Shown in pieces: positions 25,001 to 35,155 of a DNA stretch of 64,000 bases. Origin of the DNA: Flectonema sp. DT1601 (taxonomy: Eukaryota; Euglenozoa; Diplonemea; Diplonemida; Diplonemidae); the NCBI GenBank assembly GCA_964019425.1, contig OZ025796.1:372001-436000 (forward strand), written 5' to 3'. A program made the position numbers and the translations under genes. Under the pieces are notes generated by a model. It worked only from the letters and a program-made list of their open reading frames with translations. It was not told where the DNA came from and made no database searches. Each line of letters begins with the position of its first letter. Within the stretch, counting starts at the first letter, position 1.

Positions 25001-27233
25001 AAGGTTTAATAATTTTGTCCATTTTTTTGGCAAAAGGGAGAGATAAGTCATGGATCATTAAACTCCATGTTAACCTTGACAATAACAAGTGTTGGACAGA
25101 CCAAGCCTTCTGAGACCCATATAGTGGCATGGCGTCGACTTTTTTTAAAAAATTCCTGGTAAAAGTGGTCAGGCGCTCTCGCAATTTCTGTTCTTTGGCG
25201 TTCGGCTCAAACCAACGCCCGAGGTATTTGAACTCTCCAGCTTCCTGGAGATTCGTAATCGGAACATTGTTAATCTTCAGGTCCGGGTTAGCTGGTTTCC
25301 CTTGTACAAAGCTGTGGGCAATGCATTTCTGGGGTTTCGCTTTCATACCACGAGACCAGGAAAGAAACTGTTCGAGCGACTTGATTAGCAATTTTGCCCC
25401 CGCCTTTGATGACGTGGTAAGTTGTAAATCATCAGCAAAAGCTGCAACTAATAGTTGGAGGGATTTATTGTTAAACTCGTAGGCTTCCTGTTGATGAACT
25501 GCTAAGGAAAAGAGCAGTAGTTGGAATACCAAATTAAAAAGGGTTGGGGAGGAAACGCAGCCTTGAAAGACACCAACTTCAAAAGGGATAGTGGGCGTCA
25601 GGCCTTCTCCAACTCTGATTTGGACGCGCATGGAGGAATAATACCTTTTATAGAAACCGATTATTCTTTCGTGAATTCCGAAATATTTTAAAGCAAAGAA
25701 AATTAATTGATGTTTGACTGAGCCGAAAGCATCTGCCAAATCCACCCAGACAATTGTTAGGTTTTTCCGGAGAGCTTTCACTTCTTTAAAAATCTCTGAG
25801 GTGATCGTGGCATGTTCGATACACCCAGAGACACCTTTCCTAAAGCCTTTTTGAAAATTAAATTTAGAAAGAGTGTGGTTTGCGACGGCTTCCTGAATAA
25901 CCGTATTAAAAATTTTCCCGTCGCAGTTGCCCACAGCTATCGGTCTCGTTTTCGAGATGTCTTTCCCATCGGAGTTGGGCTTTGGGAGCATTGTTACAAA
26001 TGCTAAGCCCCAACTATCCGGATAGGCCTTGAGTTCGAAAATTCTCTTTAATACCTTGTAAAGTGCTTCCATAAAAGTTGGGACCTTTTTCCATACAACA
26101 TAAGGTATGCAATTGGGACCAGGGGCACATTTGTTTTTTTTCTTTGATAAGAGAATACCAAACTGTTCGAAGCTCGGGAACTGGATATCATCCATTGTCT
26201 TGTAGTCAGACTTAGGTAAAAAAGAGGGATGGGTGAAATCAGTTTTTTTTTTTTCATTGTCACAATAATTGTTTTTAAAATGTTCAATTATTTTTTCCTC
26301 TGGAATATCAAGGGAGGGGGGTTGAGGATCTTCTTTTTGGAGTTCTTCTTTTATGGCAGTAAACGGATTTTGACGAAATTTATCTTGTAATTTTTTGAAT
26401 AAATTTTTCTTTTCTAAATTCCGATACATTCGGAAAATCCTTTTCATTCTCGTTCTTGCCTCTTTCCATTTGACAGCGTTCTCTATAGAAGGCCCAGATT
26501 TGCGGAGCTCCTGTCTTAGCTGTTTCATTTCCAGACGACATTCAAGTTTTTCTTGGTCGAGGATGACCTCTTCCCTTGATTTCTGTTTGCGGGGTAAATT
26601 CCGCTTTGTTTCTTCAAAGAAACCGCTACATATTTGATAAACCGTTTTGAGTAGTTTATCAAGTTGGTCGGCAGGTTTTGAAGAGTTTTCTGTTTCGACG
26701 GTGAAAGTTTGAAGTTTTTCTGCAGCAGAAACGTCGATGTCCTTCCATTCAGTTCCAAAAGATCGGAATTTGAGACGAGACGGGTGTAACGGGGTAAAAG
26801 TGGGTGTTGTAGAGTTATAAGGAACGAAAGCTGTTTGTGAAGTTTTAAAATCTACAGATTCTCCTACAAAGGGAGGTTCCAGGTCTGAATTATTCCCTGT
26901 GAGGGGAGACAGAGGTGTACCTTTACATGTACCGTTAACACAGTGTTTCGCTCTCGTAGCGATACTTTTGAAAAGCTTACCACATTCTGGACAAGGTAAG
27001 TGGTAACAATCTTTAACTTGGGAGTGGGTAGATGGGGGAAAACGTGACTTATAGTCCTTAAATTCCTTACTAAACTTACAGTTACGTCTAAAATGCGCAA
27101 CTGGACCTTTGAGGTATGTCTCAAAACATAAAGGACATTTGGCTACTAAAGTTTTATCCCCATCCAGAGCCGATCTCGAAATAGCTAAAAAAAATCCAAA
27201 GAAATACCAAAAATGTCCAAAAAAAGTGGTATT
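22068..27233 (-). CDS. R2-like LINE copy C: RT, CCHC knuckle, RLE endonuclease and coiled-coil extension
   Basis: Open for ~1721 codons. Order: two N-terminal zinc fingers (CPLC-X10-H-X4-C and CPEC-X12-H-X5-C, about 27150-26920), a basic region, the reverse transcriptase, a CCHC knuckle, a restriction-like endonuclease, then a ~640-residue tail with coiled coils. Numbering from the first ATG (26528; 1486 residues): motif A WVDLADAF near 261-268, catalytic FADDLQ 364-369, FKYLGRWF 433-440, knuckle C700/C703/H712/C717, endonuclease RPD 812-814 with E829 and K847/K848. This domain order is that of the R2/NeSL/CRE-type LINEs, which nick a target and reverse-transcribe their RNA there. The frame stays open without an ATG from 26529 to 27233, so the true start is lost or not AUG. 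Likely the youngest copy here; whether it is active cannot be told. Confidence 0.93.
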   Translation of the reverse strand, partial: NTTFFGHFWYFFGFFLAISRSALDGDKTLVAKCPLCFETYLKGPVAHFRRNCKFSKEFKDYKSRFPPSTHSQVKDCYHLPCPECGKLFKSIATRAKHCVNGTCKGTPLSPLTGNNSDLEPPFVGESVDFKTSQTAFVPYNSTTPTFTPLHPSRLKFRSFGTEWKDIDVSAAEKLQTFTVETENSSKPADQLDKLLKTVYQICSGFFEETKRNLPRKQKSREEVILDQEKLECRLEMKQLRQELRKSGPSIENAVKWKEARTRMKRIFRMYRNLEKKNLFKKLQDKFRQNPFTAIKEELQKEDPQPPSLDIPEEKIIEHFKNNYCDNEKKKTDFTHPSFLPKSDYKTMDDIQFPSFEQFGILLSKKKNKCAPGPNCIPYVVWKKVPTFMEALYKVLKRIFELKAYPDSWGLAFVTMLPKPNSDGKDISKTRPIAVGNCDGKIFNTVIQEAVANHTLSKFNFQKGFRKGVSGCIEHATITSEIFKEVKALRKNLTIVWVDLADAFGSVKHQLIFFALKYFGIHERIIGFYKRYYSSMRVQIRVGEGLTPTIPFEVGVFQGCVSSPTLFNLVFQLLLFSLAVHQQEAYEFNNKSLQLLVAAFADDLQLTTSSKAGAKLLIKSLEQFLSWSRGMKAKPQKCIAHSFVQGKPANPDLKINNVPITNLQEAGEFKYLGRWFEPNAKEQKLRERLTTFTRNFLKKVDAMPLYGSQKAWSVQHLLLSRLTWSLMIHDLSLPFAKKMDKIIKPFLKKWWGFVRSANTVILFTGSKNTVGLRHKRVETLYKQAQSIKLDILRSSQDSDMHGVYNVIMEKSSNWSKKFSASAEWERLIKFFSYRSLAKQSAGLGHRLRDLRTTRPDLLKRFEVEATDELLNSLNKLQVQGQWKEWSKCMINDFTWNKVLREGNPAYISFQLKAVTNTLPSQDNLKRWNITNVDQNCVLCGKVNPTLRHVLTGCPVSLTQGRFTWRHDSVLKRIVIFLEELIIKANKRKENLPPPSQTFLKTGENKPLERISKETGELSLANDWVILDDVGDNRLIVPLEVCHVSSSLRPDIFIYSFFAKRALILELTCPNEDRFETSHVLKEKKYLKLRDSIIANGFDCNIFTIEVGVRGNICMDQLNIWTRHIGSPLAPTKALFCECTRIARQCSYVLFQTRNLPTWHSRPLMRSIKEEPATASFIKDGKEIFPVEEVKIHKVTKLKTIEKLTIERSWLEKCFIWQTCYASALSILLITNGSSSPAPSVLLDEDELTGLSLSFSSISSISFQTPPPELMSTGSQTLPADFAIVIRTQSDMGSQTPLYKKKEGKLRLKLSLKCQILENELEQMKERIFYVLFLFYFNAMSASLEKDKQLLNGLPVEIKATNQDPSSLPPAPPVLIIEKDRKEYELLEGVIQRLTAERDESKTSLSALVRQYDLVEDYRKRELANLTQRADLSEMALFNYHQRFVLLSNELETKCNEERESKIRLFYTQQEVESLRAARPRMTHFSQQVSPRTPVLYESVAMMKIAKNYLSLFTTTSSLFTPLIKPLIPTLNYITPLCPLASIPPTMPQSEALDRTPTKILRQESHVISVKENTPIARQWSEGRIDLLENYCRAVDDSLETNEKAAELSEQLLDAQLRLSELNHQRCTTHAEQLEQSMMLTGLASDLNAQLALARSQIAALKFQLASWAEGLSPPDTEEHEENETPPRKSERSTLKKRTPPSRYRYNRRRCSADDVHGDSTPL

Positions 27234-27300
27234 TTAAATTAGAAAATTTTTTTTGCTAAAAAAAGCTAAAGCTATATAGCTTTTTGGACAAGTATGCTTC
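27150..27300. other. Palindrome-rich junction, LINE C 5-prime end to DOMON copy 0
   Basis: Short AT-rich stretch between oppositely oriented units. It holds a perfect 16-bp palindrome AAAGCTATATAGCTTT (27268-27283) and an inverted pair TGTCCAAAAA (27214-27223) / TTTTTGGACA (27281-27290). No target-site duplication of LINE C could be identified. No gene. Confidence 0.7.
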
Positions 27301-29966
27301 ATTCACTCGAGAAGCTACAGATGCAAGAGGAATGGACGTCATGGAGCAATTGCATGCCGAGGCCAACTCCTGCAGCTCCGGTACCAACTGCTGTGGCTCC
27401 AGTTCCAACTGCTGTGGCTCCAGTTCCAACTGCTGTGGCTCCAGTTCCAACTGCTGTGACACCGAGGCCAACTCCTGTAGATCCGGTGTCAACTCCTGCA
27501 GCTCCGGTACCAACTGCTGTGGCTCCAGTTCCAACTGCTGTGGCTCCAGTTCCAACTGCTGTGGCACCGAGGCCAACTCCTGCAGCTCCGGTGTCAACTC
27601 CTGCAGCTCCGGTACCAACTGCTGTGGCTCCAGTTCCAACTGCTGTGGCACCGAGGCCAACTCCTGCAGCTCCGGTGTCAACTCCTGCAGCTCCGGTACC
27701 AACTGCTGTGGCTCCAGTTCCAACTGCTGTGGCTCCAGTTCCAACTGCTGTGGCTCCAGTTCCAACTGCTGTGGCTCCAGTTCCAACTGCTGTGGCACCG
27801 AGGCCAACTCCTGCAGCTCCGGTGTCAACTCCTGCAGCTCCGGTACCAACTGCTGTGGCTCCAGTTCCAACTGCTGTGGCACCGAGGCCAACTCCTGCAG
27901 CTCCGGTGTCAACTCCTGCAGCTCCGGTACCAACTGCTGTGGCTCCAGTTCCAACTGCTGTGGCTCCAGTTCCAACTGCTGTGGCACCGAGGCCAACTCC
28001 TGCAGCTCCGGTACCAACTGCTGTGGCTCCAGTTCCAACTGCTGTGGCACCGAGGCCAACTCCTGCAGCTCCGGTGTCAACTCCTGCAGCTCCGGTACCA
28101 ACTGCTGTGGCTCCAGTTCCAACTGCTGTGGCACCGAGGCCAACTCCTGCAGCTCCGGTGTCAACTCCTGCAGCTCCGGTACCAACTTCTGTGGCTCCAG
28201 TTCCAACTGCTGTGGCACCGAGGCCAACTCCTGCAGCTCCGGTGTCAACTCCTGCAGCTCCGGTACCAACTGCTGTGGCTCCAGTTCCAACTGCTGTGGC
28301 TCCAGTTCCAACTGCTGTGGCTCCAGTTCCAACTGCTGTGGCACCGAGGCCAACTCCTGCAGCTCCGGTACCAACTGCTGTGGCTCCAGTTCCAACTGCT
28401 GTGGCACCGAGGCCAACTCCTGCAGCTCCGGTGTCAACTCCTGCAGCTCCGGTACCAACTGCTGTGGCTCCAGTTCCAACTGCTGTGGCTCCAGTTCCAA
28501 CTGCTGTGGCTCCAGTTCCAACTGCTGTGGCACCGAGGCCAACTCCTGCAGCTCCGGTACCAACTGCTGTGGCTCCAGTTCCAACTGCTGTGGCACCGAG
28601 GCCAACTCCTGCAGCTCCGGTGTCAACTCCTGCAGCTCCGGTACCAACTGCTGTGGCTCCAGTTCCAACTGCTGTGGCACCGAGGCCAACTCCTGCAGCT
28701 CCGGTGTCAACTCCTGCAGCTCCGGTACCAACTGCTGTGGCTCCAGTTCCAACTGCTGTGGCTCCAGTTCCAACTGCTGTGGCTCCAGTTCCAACTGCTG
28801 TGGCACCGAGGCCAACTCCTGTAGATCCGGTGTCAACTCTTGCAGCTCCGGTACCAACTGCTGTAGCTCCGGTTCTAACTGCTGTAGCTCCGGTACCAAC
28901 TGCTGTGGCTCCAGTTCCAACTGCTGTAGCTCCGAGGCCAACTCCTGTAGCTCCGGTACCAACTCCTGTAGCTCCGGTGCCAACTGCGCCTGCTGTTGGT
29001 GGCTTTTCAGCTGATGGAACAATTAATTTTGAAGTAGTTGCGGAATTGTCTGACTTGTTAAGTCAGAGAGATACGTTAATAGCTGCCGCTTCAACAGATT
29101 TAGGTGGTATTGCTCTCTGTGATAAGTTCTGTCAGGGTAATAATTGTTTTAATTGTGATGGCACTGCTGCTACTCAAAGATCTGTTACTACACTAGTCAG
29201 AGCAAATTGGAGGGTGATCTTGATTATAATTAATAATAAAAATGAGGGCATTACAAAATCAACTGTCGATAATTCATTAATGAAACTGTTGTCAAACAAT
29301 GCGGTTATTGAATACGTTGAAGGAAGTGCTGTTGTTTTTGCTGCGAATGGTAGCAGCCCCCAAGTTGTTGTTGTTGATGGTGACTTTGACGATGCTCACA
29401 CTCACGGAAAGATTATGGTGGCAATTTGGGGGTACTGGGTTCCTTTGTCAGTTGTTGTTAAGGTTCTTGGACCTTTTGTGTGTAAGGGAGAAGTGTTTGA
29501 GTATCCGATCCCATTGGTAATCCACATGGTCATGATGATTACCGCAATGTGTTTAACTACTGTTTTCGCTTCTATTGCCTTGTCAGACTTTAACAACAGA
29601 GTAGACTATGGACATAGAGAACTTGGTATTACTTTATTAGTGATTGGGTGGGTTCAAATACTAAGTGGTCTTGTCAAGCCAGAGAAGGAATCTGAATACA
29701 GAAAGTACTGGGGATGGGGACACGTTCTGTTTGGTATTTCAGTTGTGATAATTTCAATCGGTCAAATGGTGACCGGAGCTGAAAATATTAAACGCCTATT
29801 CACAAATGACTCGAATGACGTTAGGATTGCTCTGATCGTTGGATTGGTCACCATGGGTGTTATTTATATTGTTGGGAAAATCTACGTCACTGTTACAAAG
29901 GAAGAAGTGATTTCGGTTGAAGAAAACAATAGAACTAAAGACTGTGAACCTGATGAAGAAATGTAA
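27294..29966 (+). pseudogene. Truncated DOMON-b561 copy fused to a LINE-derived start
   Basis: An open frame of 890 residues lacking the signal peptide and all DOMON domains of its neighbours. The first ~20 residues (LHSLEKLQMQEEWTSWSNCM) match the LINE segment LNSLNKLQVQGQWKEWSKCM at about two thirds of positions, so they come from a diverged relative of that element in the opposite orientation to copy C. Next come about 78 units of the 21-bp VPTAVAP minisatellite with PRPTPAAPVSTPAAP variants in an 84-bp higher-order pattern, the Cys-containing juxtamembrane region, and a complete cytochrome b561 core identical to the other copies apart from WGYW for WAYW. Without a signal peptide it is probably non-functional, although the b561 part is intact and might still insert in membranes. 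Confidence 0.82.
27350..28995 (+). repeat. 21-bp minisatellite, about 78 units
   Basis: Unit CCAACTGCTGTGGCTCCAGTT and variants; the length is a multiple of three, so all copies keep frame. Because the unit has no stop codon in several frames, long open frames appear on both strands; these are by-products. GC-rich, in contrast to the AT-rich surroundings. Confidence 0.92.
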
Positions 29967-29992
29967 ACATAAAAAGAAGGTTGTCTTCACGT

Positions 29993-30023
29993 GGAAGTAA
30001 GTAACATTCGTATCCTTACTTCC
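29993..30023 (+). terminator. 3-prime-UTR hairpin after DOMON copy 0
   Basis: GGAAGTAAG, a 13-nt loop, then CTTACTTCC: a perfect 9-bp stem beginning 27 nt after the stop codon. The same hairpin follows DOMON genes 1, 2 and 3 (34491, 38695, 42777) but not gene 4. Role in mRNA 3-prime processing or stability is inference; it may also only be a motif with a chance GTAAGT donor. Confidence 0.55.
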
Positions 30024-30558
30024 CTCCCTCTTGCTAAACATAAATTTATTCTGGCGATGGTTCTGATATTTGCTCTTTCGTTTTTTGATTTTTTTTCGCA
30101 AGTCTTGACTCACGTGCTCTTGGAATTGACGAGATCGCGTGAGAAAAGCTATTGTCAAGATTTGTTTTTAATTTTCGAAAACTCGCGAAGAAACTGTTCC
30201 TCCTCTCGTATTCTTTTTACCTCCCCTCCTTTTTTTTTTATATCCCCCAGGCGCAGAAACATATCCCAGTCGAAAGGGACTGTTTTCAGGCGTTGAGGGG
30301 GAAACAAAAAAAAAAAAAAAAAAAAGGGGTTTTTCTATTTCAGCTCTGAAGATAAACATACAGAGCGGGAATTTAATGTTTTCATTATCTTCACTGATCA
30401 TTTCATTTCATTTTAATTTGCTTTCTCTTTCATTTCAATTCTAGCTCTGAAGATAAAAATATAGGGCAAACCATTTAATGTTTTCATTATCTTAATTCCT
30501 GTTGGAGTCTATTTTTATGTTAACTTCATTTCATTATTTCAACAGTCTCATTATTACT

Positions 30559-30648
30559 ATGCAGGTGTGTGTTATCGTTTTCTTCACTCGGGTAGCGAAT
30601 ATTTCCTTAAAAAGTCATTCTAATGTAATTCACTTACTCAACAGTTAA
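30559..30648 (+). other. uORF of 29 codons or 80-nt 5-prime-UTR intron, DOMON gene 1
   Basis: ATGCAGGTGTGTG opens a 29-codon frame ending TAA ten bases before the gene's ATG. The same stretch fits an intron: donor CAG|GTGTGT at 30565 and acceptor CTCAACAG ending at 30644. Both readings repeat at 35057, 39262 and 43344. Either would affect expression; only RNA can decide. Confidence 0.45.
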
Positions 30649-30657
30649 ATATAAACC

Positions 30658-33600
30658 ATGAGAGTACTCAGTCTCTTTATATTGTTATCCTTATTGGGTG
30701 TTGGTAGTTCCCAATGCACCGCTTCAACTCTGATGGTGACGGGAGCGGGCACGACTTACGACTGCATGGTTGATTTGTCGTCGGAAGTAACCATGCACTG
30801 GAATCGTGAATTGAGCGGGACAGCTGCTGTTGCGGTTACGACGACATCGGTCAACGGATGGTTTTCGGTGTCGTTTGCAGCAACTGTGGGGTCGATGATC
30901 CCAGCTGATGGTTTCATTTGTACCAGTGCTACCGCTGTGGATACCTACCGGATGAGATCAAGGTTTTCAGTTGGAGTTTATAGAAGTAGTTTGTTTCCGA
31001 ATCTCGAAGCCGCGACCACGGAAATTTCAAACGGTATGCGTATTCTGAGATTCAACGCCGCTGCAAATCTTCTGACGGCTGCCATGCCAGTGAACTTCGC
31101 TTTCCATTCATCTGAGACGGGATTTCGTGTGAACAGGCATACCACGGTTGGAAGTGTGGCTGTGAATTTCTTCCCGCCAACCCCACCGCCGACTCCACGA
31201 CCAACCCCTACTCCAAGTTGCACGGCTTCAACTCTGATTCTGACGGGAAGCACGACTTACGACTGCATGGTGGATTTGTCGCCAGAGGTAACCCTTCACT
31301 GGTATCACGAAACAATCGAGACAACTGCTGTTGCTGCTACGACGACATCGATCAACGGATGGTTTTCAGTGTCGTTTCCTGATGCTTTGGGGTCCATGAT
31401 CCCAGCTATTGGTGTCGCTTCGACCAGTGCGATCGCTGCGGACGTCTACTTGATGACTGGAAAGACAACAGCTGGAATCACTCCGGCGACGTTTACGGAC
31501 ATCAACACCCCGACCACGGAGATTGTGAGCAACATGCGTATTCTGAGGTTCAACGTCGCTGCATCTTTTCTGACGGCTGCCATGCCGGTGAACTACGCTT
31601 TCCATTCGTCTGAGATGGAATTTCGTGTGAGCAAGCATACCACGGCAGGGAGCGTGGCTGTGAATTTCGTGGAACCAACTCCTCAACCGACCCCTGCTCC
31701 ACATTGCGCGGATTCGACTCTGATTCAGACGGGAAGCAAAACTTACGACTGCATGATGACTGTGTCACCGGAATTTGCCATCCACTGGAATCGCGAGGCA
31801 AGCGGGAGAGCTGCTGTTGCGGCTACGACGACATCGGTCAACGGATGGTTTTCGGTGTCGTTTCCTGAAACTTTGGGATCCATGATCCCAGCAACCGGTG
31901 CCGTTTCGATCCGTGGTCTCACTGGGAACGTTATCGCTGCGTACATCCTCACAATCAATGAAAGGAGATCATTGGGAATCAATTTTATTGATCCTACGGA
32001 CATGGGCATCAACACGCAGACAACGGAAATTGTAAATGGTATTATCATTCTGAGATTCAACGTCGCTGCCTCTTTTCTGACGGCTGCCATGCCTGTGAAC
32101 TTCGCTTTACATCCGAGTGAGCTCGGATTTCCTAAAACTAAGCATACTACGACAAGAAGTGTGGCTGTGAATTTCGTTGAACCAATTCCGGCACCAACTC
32201 CGCCACCAACTCCACTACCAACTCCACTACCAACTCCACTACCAGCCACTGCTCCATTTTGCATGGCTTCGACTCTGATTCAGACGGGAAGCAAAACTTA
32301 CGACTGCATGATGCATTTGTCCCCGGTAGTAATTATCCATTGGAATCGCGAGGCAAGCGGGAAAGTTGCTGTTGCGGCTACGACGACATTGGTGACCGGA
32401 TGGTTTGCAATTGCGTTTCCTGAAACTTTGGGATCCATGATCCCAGCAACTGGTGTCGTCACGACCGGTGGTACGAACGGTAACGCTTTCAGGGACGTGG
32501 GCGTCATGTCAATAATTGAAAGGTCAGGATATCAATCTGGTGGACTTAATTTTGTTGTGTCTCCAAACATCGACACTCCGACCACGGATGTTGTAAACGG
32601 TATTGTCGTTATGAGATTCAATGTCGCTGCGTCTTTTCTGACGACAGCCATGCCAGTGAACTTCGCTTTCCATTTATCTGAGATCGCATTTCCTGAAAGC
32701 CAGCATACTTCAGCGGGAAGTGTGACTGTGAATTTCGTGGAACCAACACCTGTGGTTCCGTTACCAACTGCTGTAGCTCCGGTTCCAACTGCTGTGGCTC
32801 CAGTTCCAACTGCTGTGGCTCCAGTTCCAACTGCTGTGGCTCCAGTTCCAACTGCTGTGGCTCCAGTTCCAACTGCTGTGGCTCCAGTTCCAACTGCTGT
32901 GGCTCCAGTTCCAACTGCTGTGGCTCCAGTTCCAACTGCTGTGGCTCCGGTTCCAACTGCTGTGGCTCCAGTTCCAACTGCTGTGGCTCCAGTTCCAACT
33001 GCTGTGGCTCCAGTTCCAACTGCTGTGGCTCCAGTTCCAACTGCTGTGGCTCCAGTTCCAACTGCTGTGGCTCCAGTTCCAACTGCTGTGGCTCCAGTTC
33101 CAACTGCTGTGGCTCCAGTTCCAACTGCTGTGGCTCCAGTTCCAACTGCTGTGGCTCCAGTTCCAACTGCTGTGGCTCCGGTTCCAACTGCTGTGGCACC
33201 GAGGCCAACTCCTGCAGCTCCGGTACCAACTGCTGTGGCTCCAGTTCCAACTGCTGTGGCTCCGGTTCCAACTGCTGTGGCTCCAGTTCCAACTGCTGTG
33301 GCTCCAGTTCCAACTGCTGTGGCTCCAGTTCCAACTGCTGTGGCTCCAGTTCCAACTGCTGTGGCTCCGGTTCCAACTGCTGTAGCTCCGGTACCAACTG
33401 CTGTGGCTCCAGTTCCAACTGCTGTAGCTCCGTTACCAACTCCTGTAGCTCCGGTACCAACTCCTGTAGCTCCGGTGCCAACTGCGGCTGCTGTTGGTGG
33501 CTTTTCAGCTGATGGAACAATTAATTTTGAAGTAGTTGCGGAATTGTCTGACTTGTTAAGTCAGAGAGATACGTTAATAGCTGCCGCTTCAACAGATTTA

Positions 33601-34464
33601 GGTGGTATTGCTCTCTGTGATAAGTTCTGTCAGGGTAATAATTGTTTTAATTGTGATGGCACTGCTGCTACTCAAAGATCTGTTACTACACTAGTCAGAG
33701 CAAATTGGAGGGTGATCTTGATTATAATTAATAATAAAAATGAGGGCATTACAAAATCAACTGTCGATAATTCATTAATGAAACTGTTGTCAAACAATGC
33801 GGTTATTGAATACGTTGAAGGAAGTGCTGTTGTTTTTGCTGCGAATGGTAGCAGCCCCCAAGTTGTTGTTGTTGATGGTGACTTTGACGATGCTCACACT
33901 CACGGAAAGATTATGGTGGCAATTTGGGCGTACTGGGTTCCTTTGTCAGTTGTTGTTAAGGTTCTTGGACCTTTTGTGTGTAAGGGAGAAGTGTTTGAGT
34001 ATCCGATCCCATTGGTAATCCACATGGTCATGATGATTACCGCAATGTGTTTAACTACTGTTTTCGCTTCTATTGCCTTGTCAGACTTTAACAACAGAGT
34101 AGACTATGGACATAGAGAACTTGGTATTACTTTATTAGTGATTGGGTGGGTTCAAATACTAAGTGGTCTTGTCAAGCCAGAGAAGGAATCTGAATACAGA
34201 AAGTACTGGGGATGGGGACACGTTCTGTTTGGTATTTCAGTTGTGATAATTTCAATCGGTCAAATGGTGACCGGAGCTGAAAATATTAAACGCCTATTCA
34301 CAAATGACTCGAATGACGTTAGGATTGCTCTGATCGTTGGATTGGTCACCATGGGTGTTATTTATATTGTTGGGAAAATCTACGTCACTGTTACAAAGGA
34401 AGAAGTGATTTCGGTTGAAGAAAACAATAGAACTAAAGACTGTGAACCTGATGAAGAAATGTAA
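30658..34464 (+). CDS. DOMON gene 1: 4 DOMON domains, PT-rich repeat, cytochrome b561
   Basis: 1268 residues. Signal peptide (MRVLSLFILLSLLGVGSSQ), four extracellular DOMON domains (about 20-170, 188-345, 352-510, 535-695) joined by PTPPPTP linkers, about 36 VPTAVAP repeats (697-945), a Cys-containing juxtamembrane region (CDKFCQGNNCFNC), and a b561 core with five visible membrane segments (about 1078-1245). Heme-ligand histidines are visible in HGKIM, VIHMVMM, GHRELG and GWGHVLFG. Every DOMON keeps GSMIPA and (K/R/Q)HT(T/S), which could supply the Met/His axial ligands known in heme-binding DOMONs. In this family electrons pass from cytosolic donors such as ascorbate through b561 to the outer heme and on to ferric iron or similar acceptors; the substrate here is unknown. 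First of four tandem copies. Confidence 0.9.
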   Translation: MRVLSLFILLSLLGVGSSQCTASTLMVTGAGTTYDCMVDLSSEVTMHWNRELSGTAAVAVTTTSVNGWFSVSFAATVGSMIPADGFICTSATAVDTYRMRSRFSVGVYRSSLFPNLEAATTEISNGMRILRFNAAANLLTAAMPVNFAFHSSETGFRVNRHTTVGSVAVNFFPPTPPPTPRPTPTPSCTASTLILTGSTTYDCMVDLSPEVTLHWYHETIETTAVAATTTSINGWFSVSFPDALGSMIPAIGVASTSAIAADVYLMTGKTTAGITPATFTDINTPTTEIVSNMRILRFNVAASFLTAAMPVNYAFHSSEMEFRVSKHTTAGSVAVNFVEPTPQPTPAPHCADSTLIQTGSKTYDCMMTVSPEFAIHWNREASGRAAVAATTTSVNGWFSVSFPETLGSMIPATGAVSIRGLTGNVIAAYILTINERRSLGINFIDPTDMGINTQTTEIVNGIIILRFNVAASFLTAAMPVNFALHPSELGFPKTKHTTTRSVAVNFVEPIPAPTPPPTPLPTPLPTPLPATAPFCMASTLIQTGSKTYDCMMHLSPVVIIHWNREASGKVAVAATTTLVTGWFAIAFPETLGSMIPATGVVTTGGTNGNAFRDVGVMSIIERSGYQSGGLNFVVSPNIDTPTTDVVNGIVVMRFNVAASFLTTAMPVNFAFHLSEIAFPESQHTSAGSVTVNFVEPTPVVPLPTAVAPVPTAVAPVPTAVAPVPTAVAPVPTAVAPVPTAVAPVPTAVAPVPTAVAPVPTAVAPVPTAVAPVPTAVAPVPTAVAPVPTAVAPVPTAVAPVPTAVAPVPTAVAPVPTAVAPVPTAVAPVPTAVAPVPTAVAPVPTAVAPRPTPAAPVPTAVAPVPTAVAPVPTAVAPVPTAVAPVPTAVAPVPTAVAPVPTAVAPVPTAVAPVPTAVAPVPTAVAPLPTPVAPVPTPVAPVPTAAAVGGFSADGTINFEVVAELSDLLSQRDTLIAAASTDLGGIALCDKFCQGNNCFNCDGTAATQRSVTTLVRANWRVILIIINNKNEGITKSTVDNSLMKLLSNNAVIEYVEGSAVVFAANGSSPQVVVVDGDFDDAHTHGKIMVAIWAYWVPLSVVVKVLGPFVCKGEVFEYPIPLVIHMVMMITAMCLTTVFASIALSDFNNRVDYGHRELGITLLVIGWVQILSGLVKPEKESEYRKYWGWGHVLFGISVVIISIGQMVTGAENIKRLFTNDSNDVRIALIVGLVTMGVIYIVGKIYVTVTKEEVISVEENNRTKDCEPDEEM
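32745..33490 (+). repeat. 21-bp minisatellite in DOMON gene 1, about 36 units
   Basis: Encodes VPTAVAP repeats forming a stiff, proline-rich stalk between the DOMON domains and the membrane core. One PRPTPAAP variant near 33196 marks an internal landmark shared with gene 3. Confidence 0.92.
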
Positions 34465-35155
34465 ACATAAAAAGAAGGTTGTCTTCACGTGGAAGTAAGT
34501 AACATTCGTATCCTTACTTCCCTCCCTCTTGCTAAACATAAATTTATTCTGGCGATGGTTCTGATATTTGCTCTTTCGTTTTTTGATTTTTTTTCGCAAG
34601 TCTTGACTCACGTGCTCTTGGAATTGACGAGATCGCGTGAGAAAAGCTATTGTCAAGATTTGTTTTTAATTTTCGAAAACTCGCGAAGAAACTGTTCCTC
34701 CTCTCGTATTCTTTTTACCTCCCCTCCTTTTTTTTTTATATCCCCCAGGCGCAGAAACATATCCCAGTCGAAAGGGACTGTTTTCAGGCGTTGAGGGGGA
34801 AACAAAAAAAAAAAAAAAAAAAAGGGGTTTTTCTATTTCAGCTCTGAAGATAAACATACAGAGCGGGAATTTAATGTTTTCATTATCTTCACTGATCATT
34901 TCATTTCATTTTAATTTGCTTTCTCTTTCATTTCAATTCTAGCTCTGAAGATAAAAATATAGGGCAAACCATTTAATGTTTTCATTATCTTAATTCCTGT
35001 TGGAGTCTATTTTTATGTTAACTTCATTTCATTATTTCAACAGTCTCATTATTACTATGCAGGTGTGTGTTATCGTTTTCTTCACTCGGGTAGCGAATAT
35101 TTCCTTAAAAAGTCATTCTAATGTAATTCACTTACTCAACAGTTAAATATAAACC
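34465..35155 (+). promoter_or_regulatory. Intergenic region upstream of DOMON gene 2
   Basis: Virtually identical to 29967-30657, with the hairpin at 34491-34521, the doubled AGCTCTGAAGATAAA element and the uORF/intron at 35057. Confidence 0.6.

Larger units (their letters stand above)
29967..30657 (+). promoter_or_regulatory. Intergenic region upstream of DOMON gene 1
   Basis: Near-identical in front of DOMON genes 1-4, so it is part of the duplicated unit. It contains a 3-prime-UTR hairpin (29993-30023), a T tract and an A tract (30229-30240, 30306-30325), and a ~55-bp element starting AGCTCTGAAGATAAA present twice, about 101 bp apart (30342 and 30443). Each copy is preceded by a pyrimidine run ending in CAG or TAG that would suit a 3-prime splice site. 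A short uORF or a small intron lies just before the gene. It ends TAAATATAAACC-ATG. Which parts drive transcription cannot be told. Confidence 0.6.
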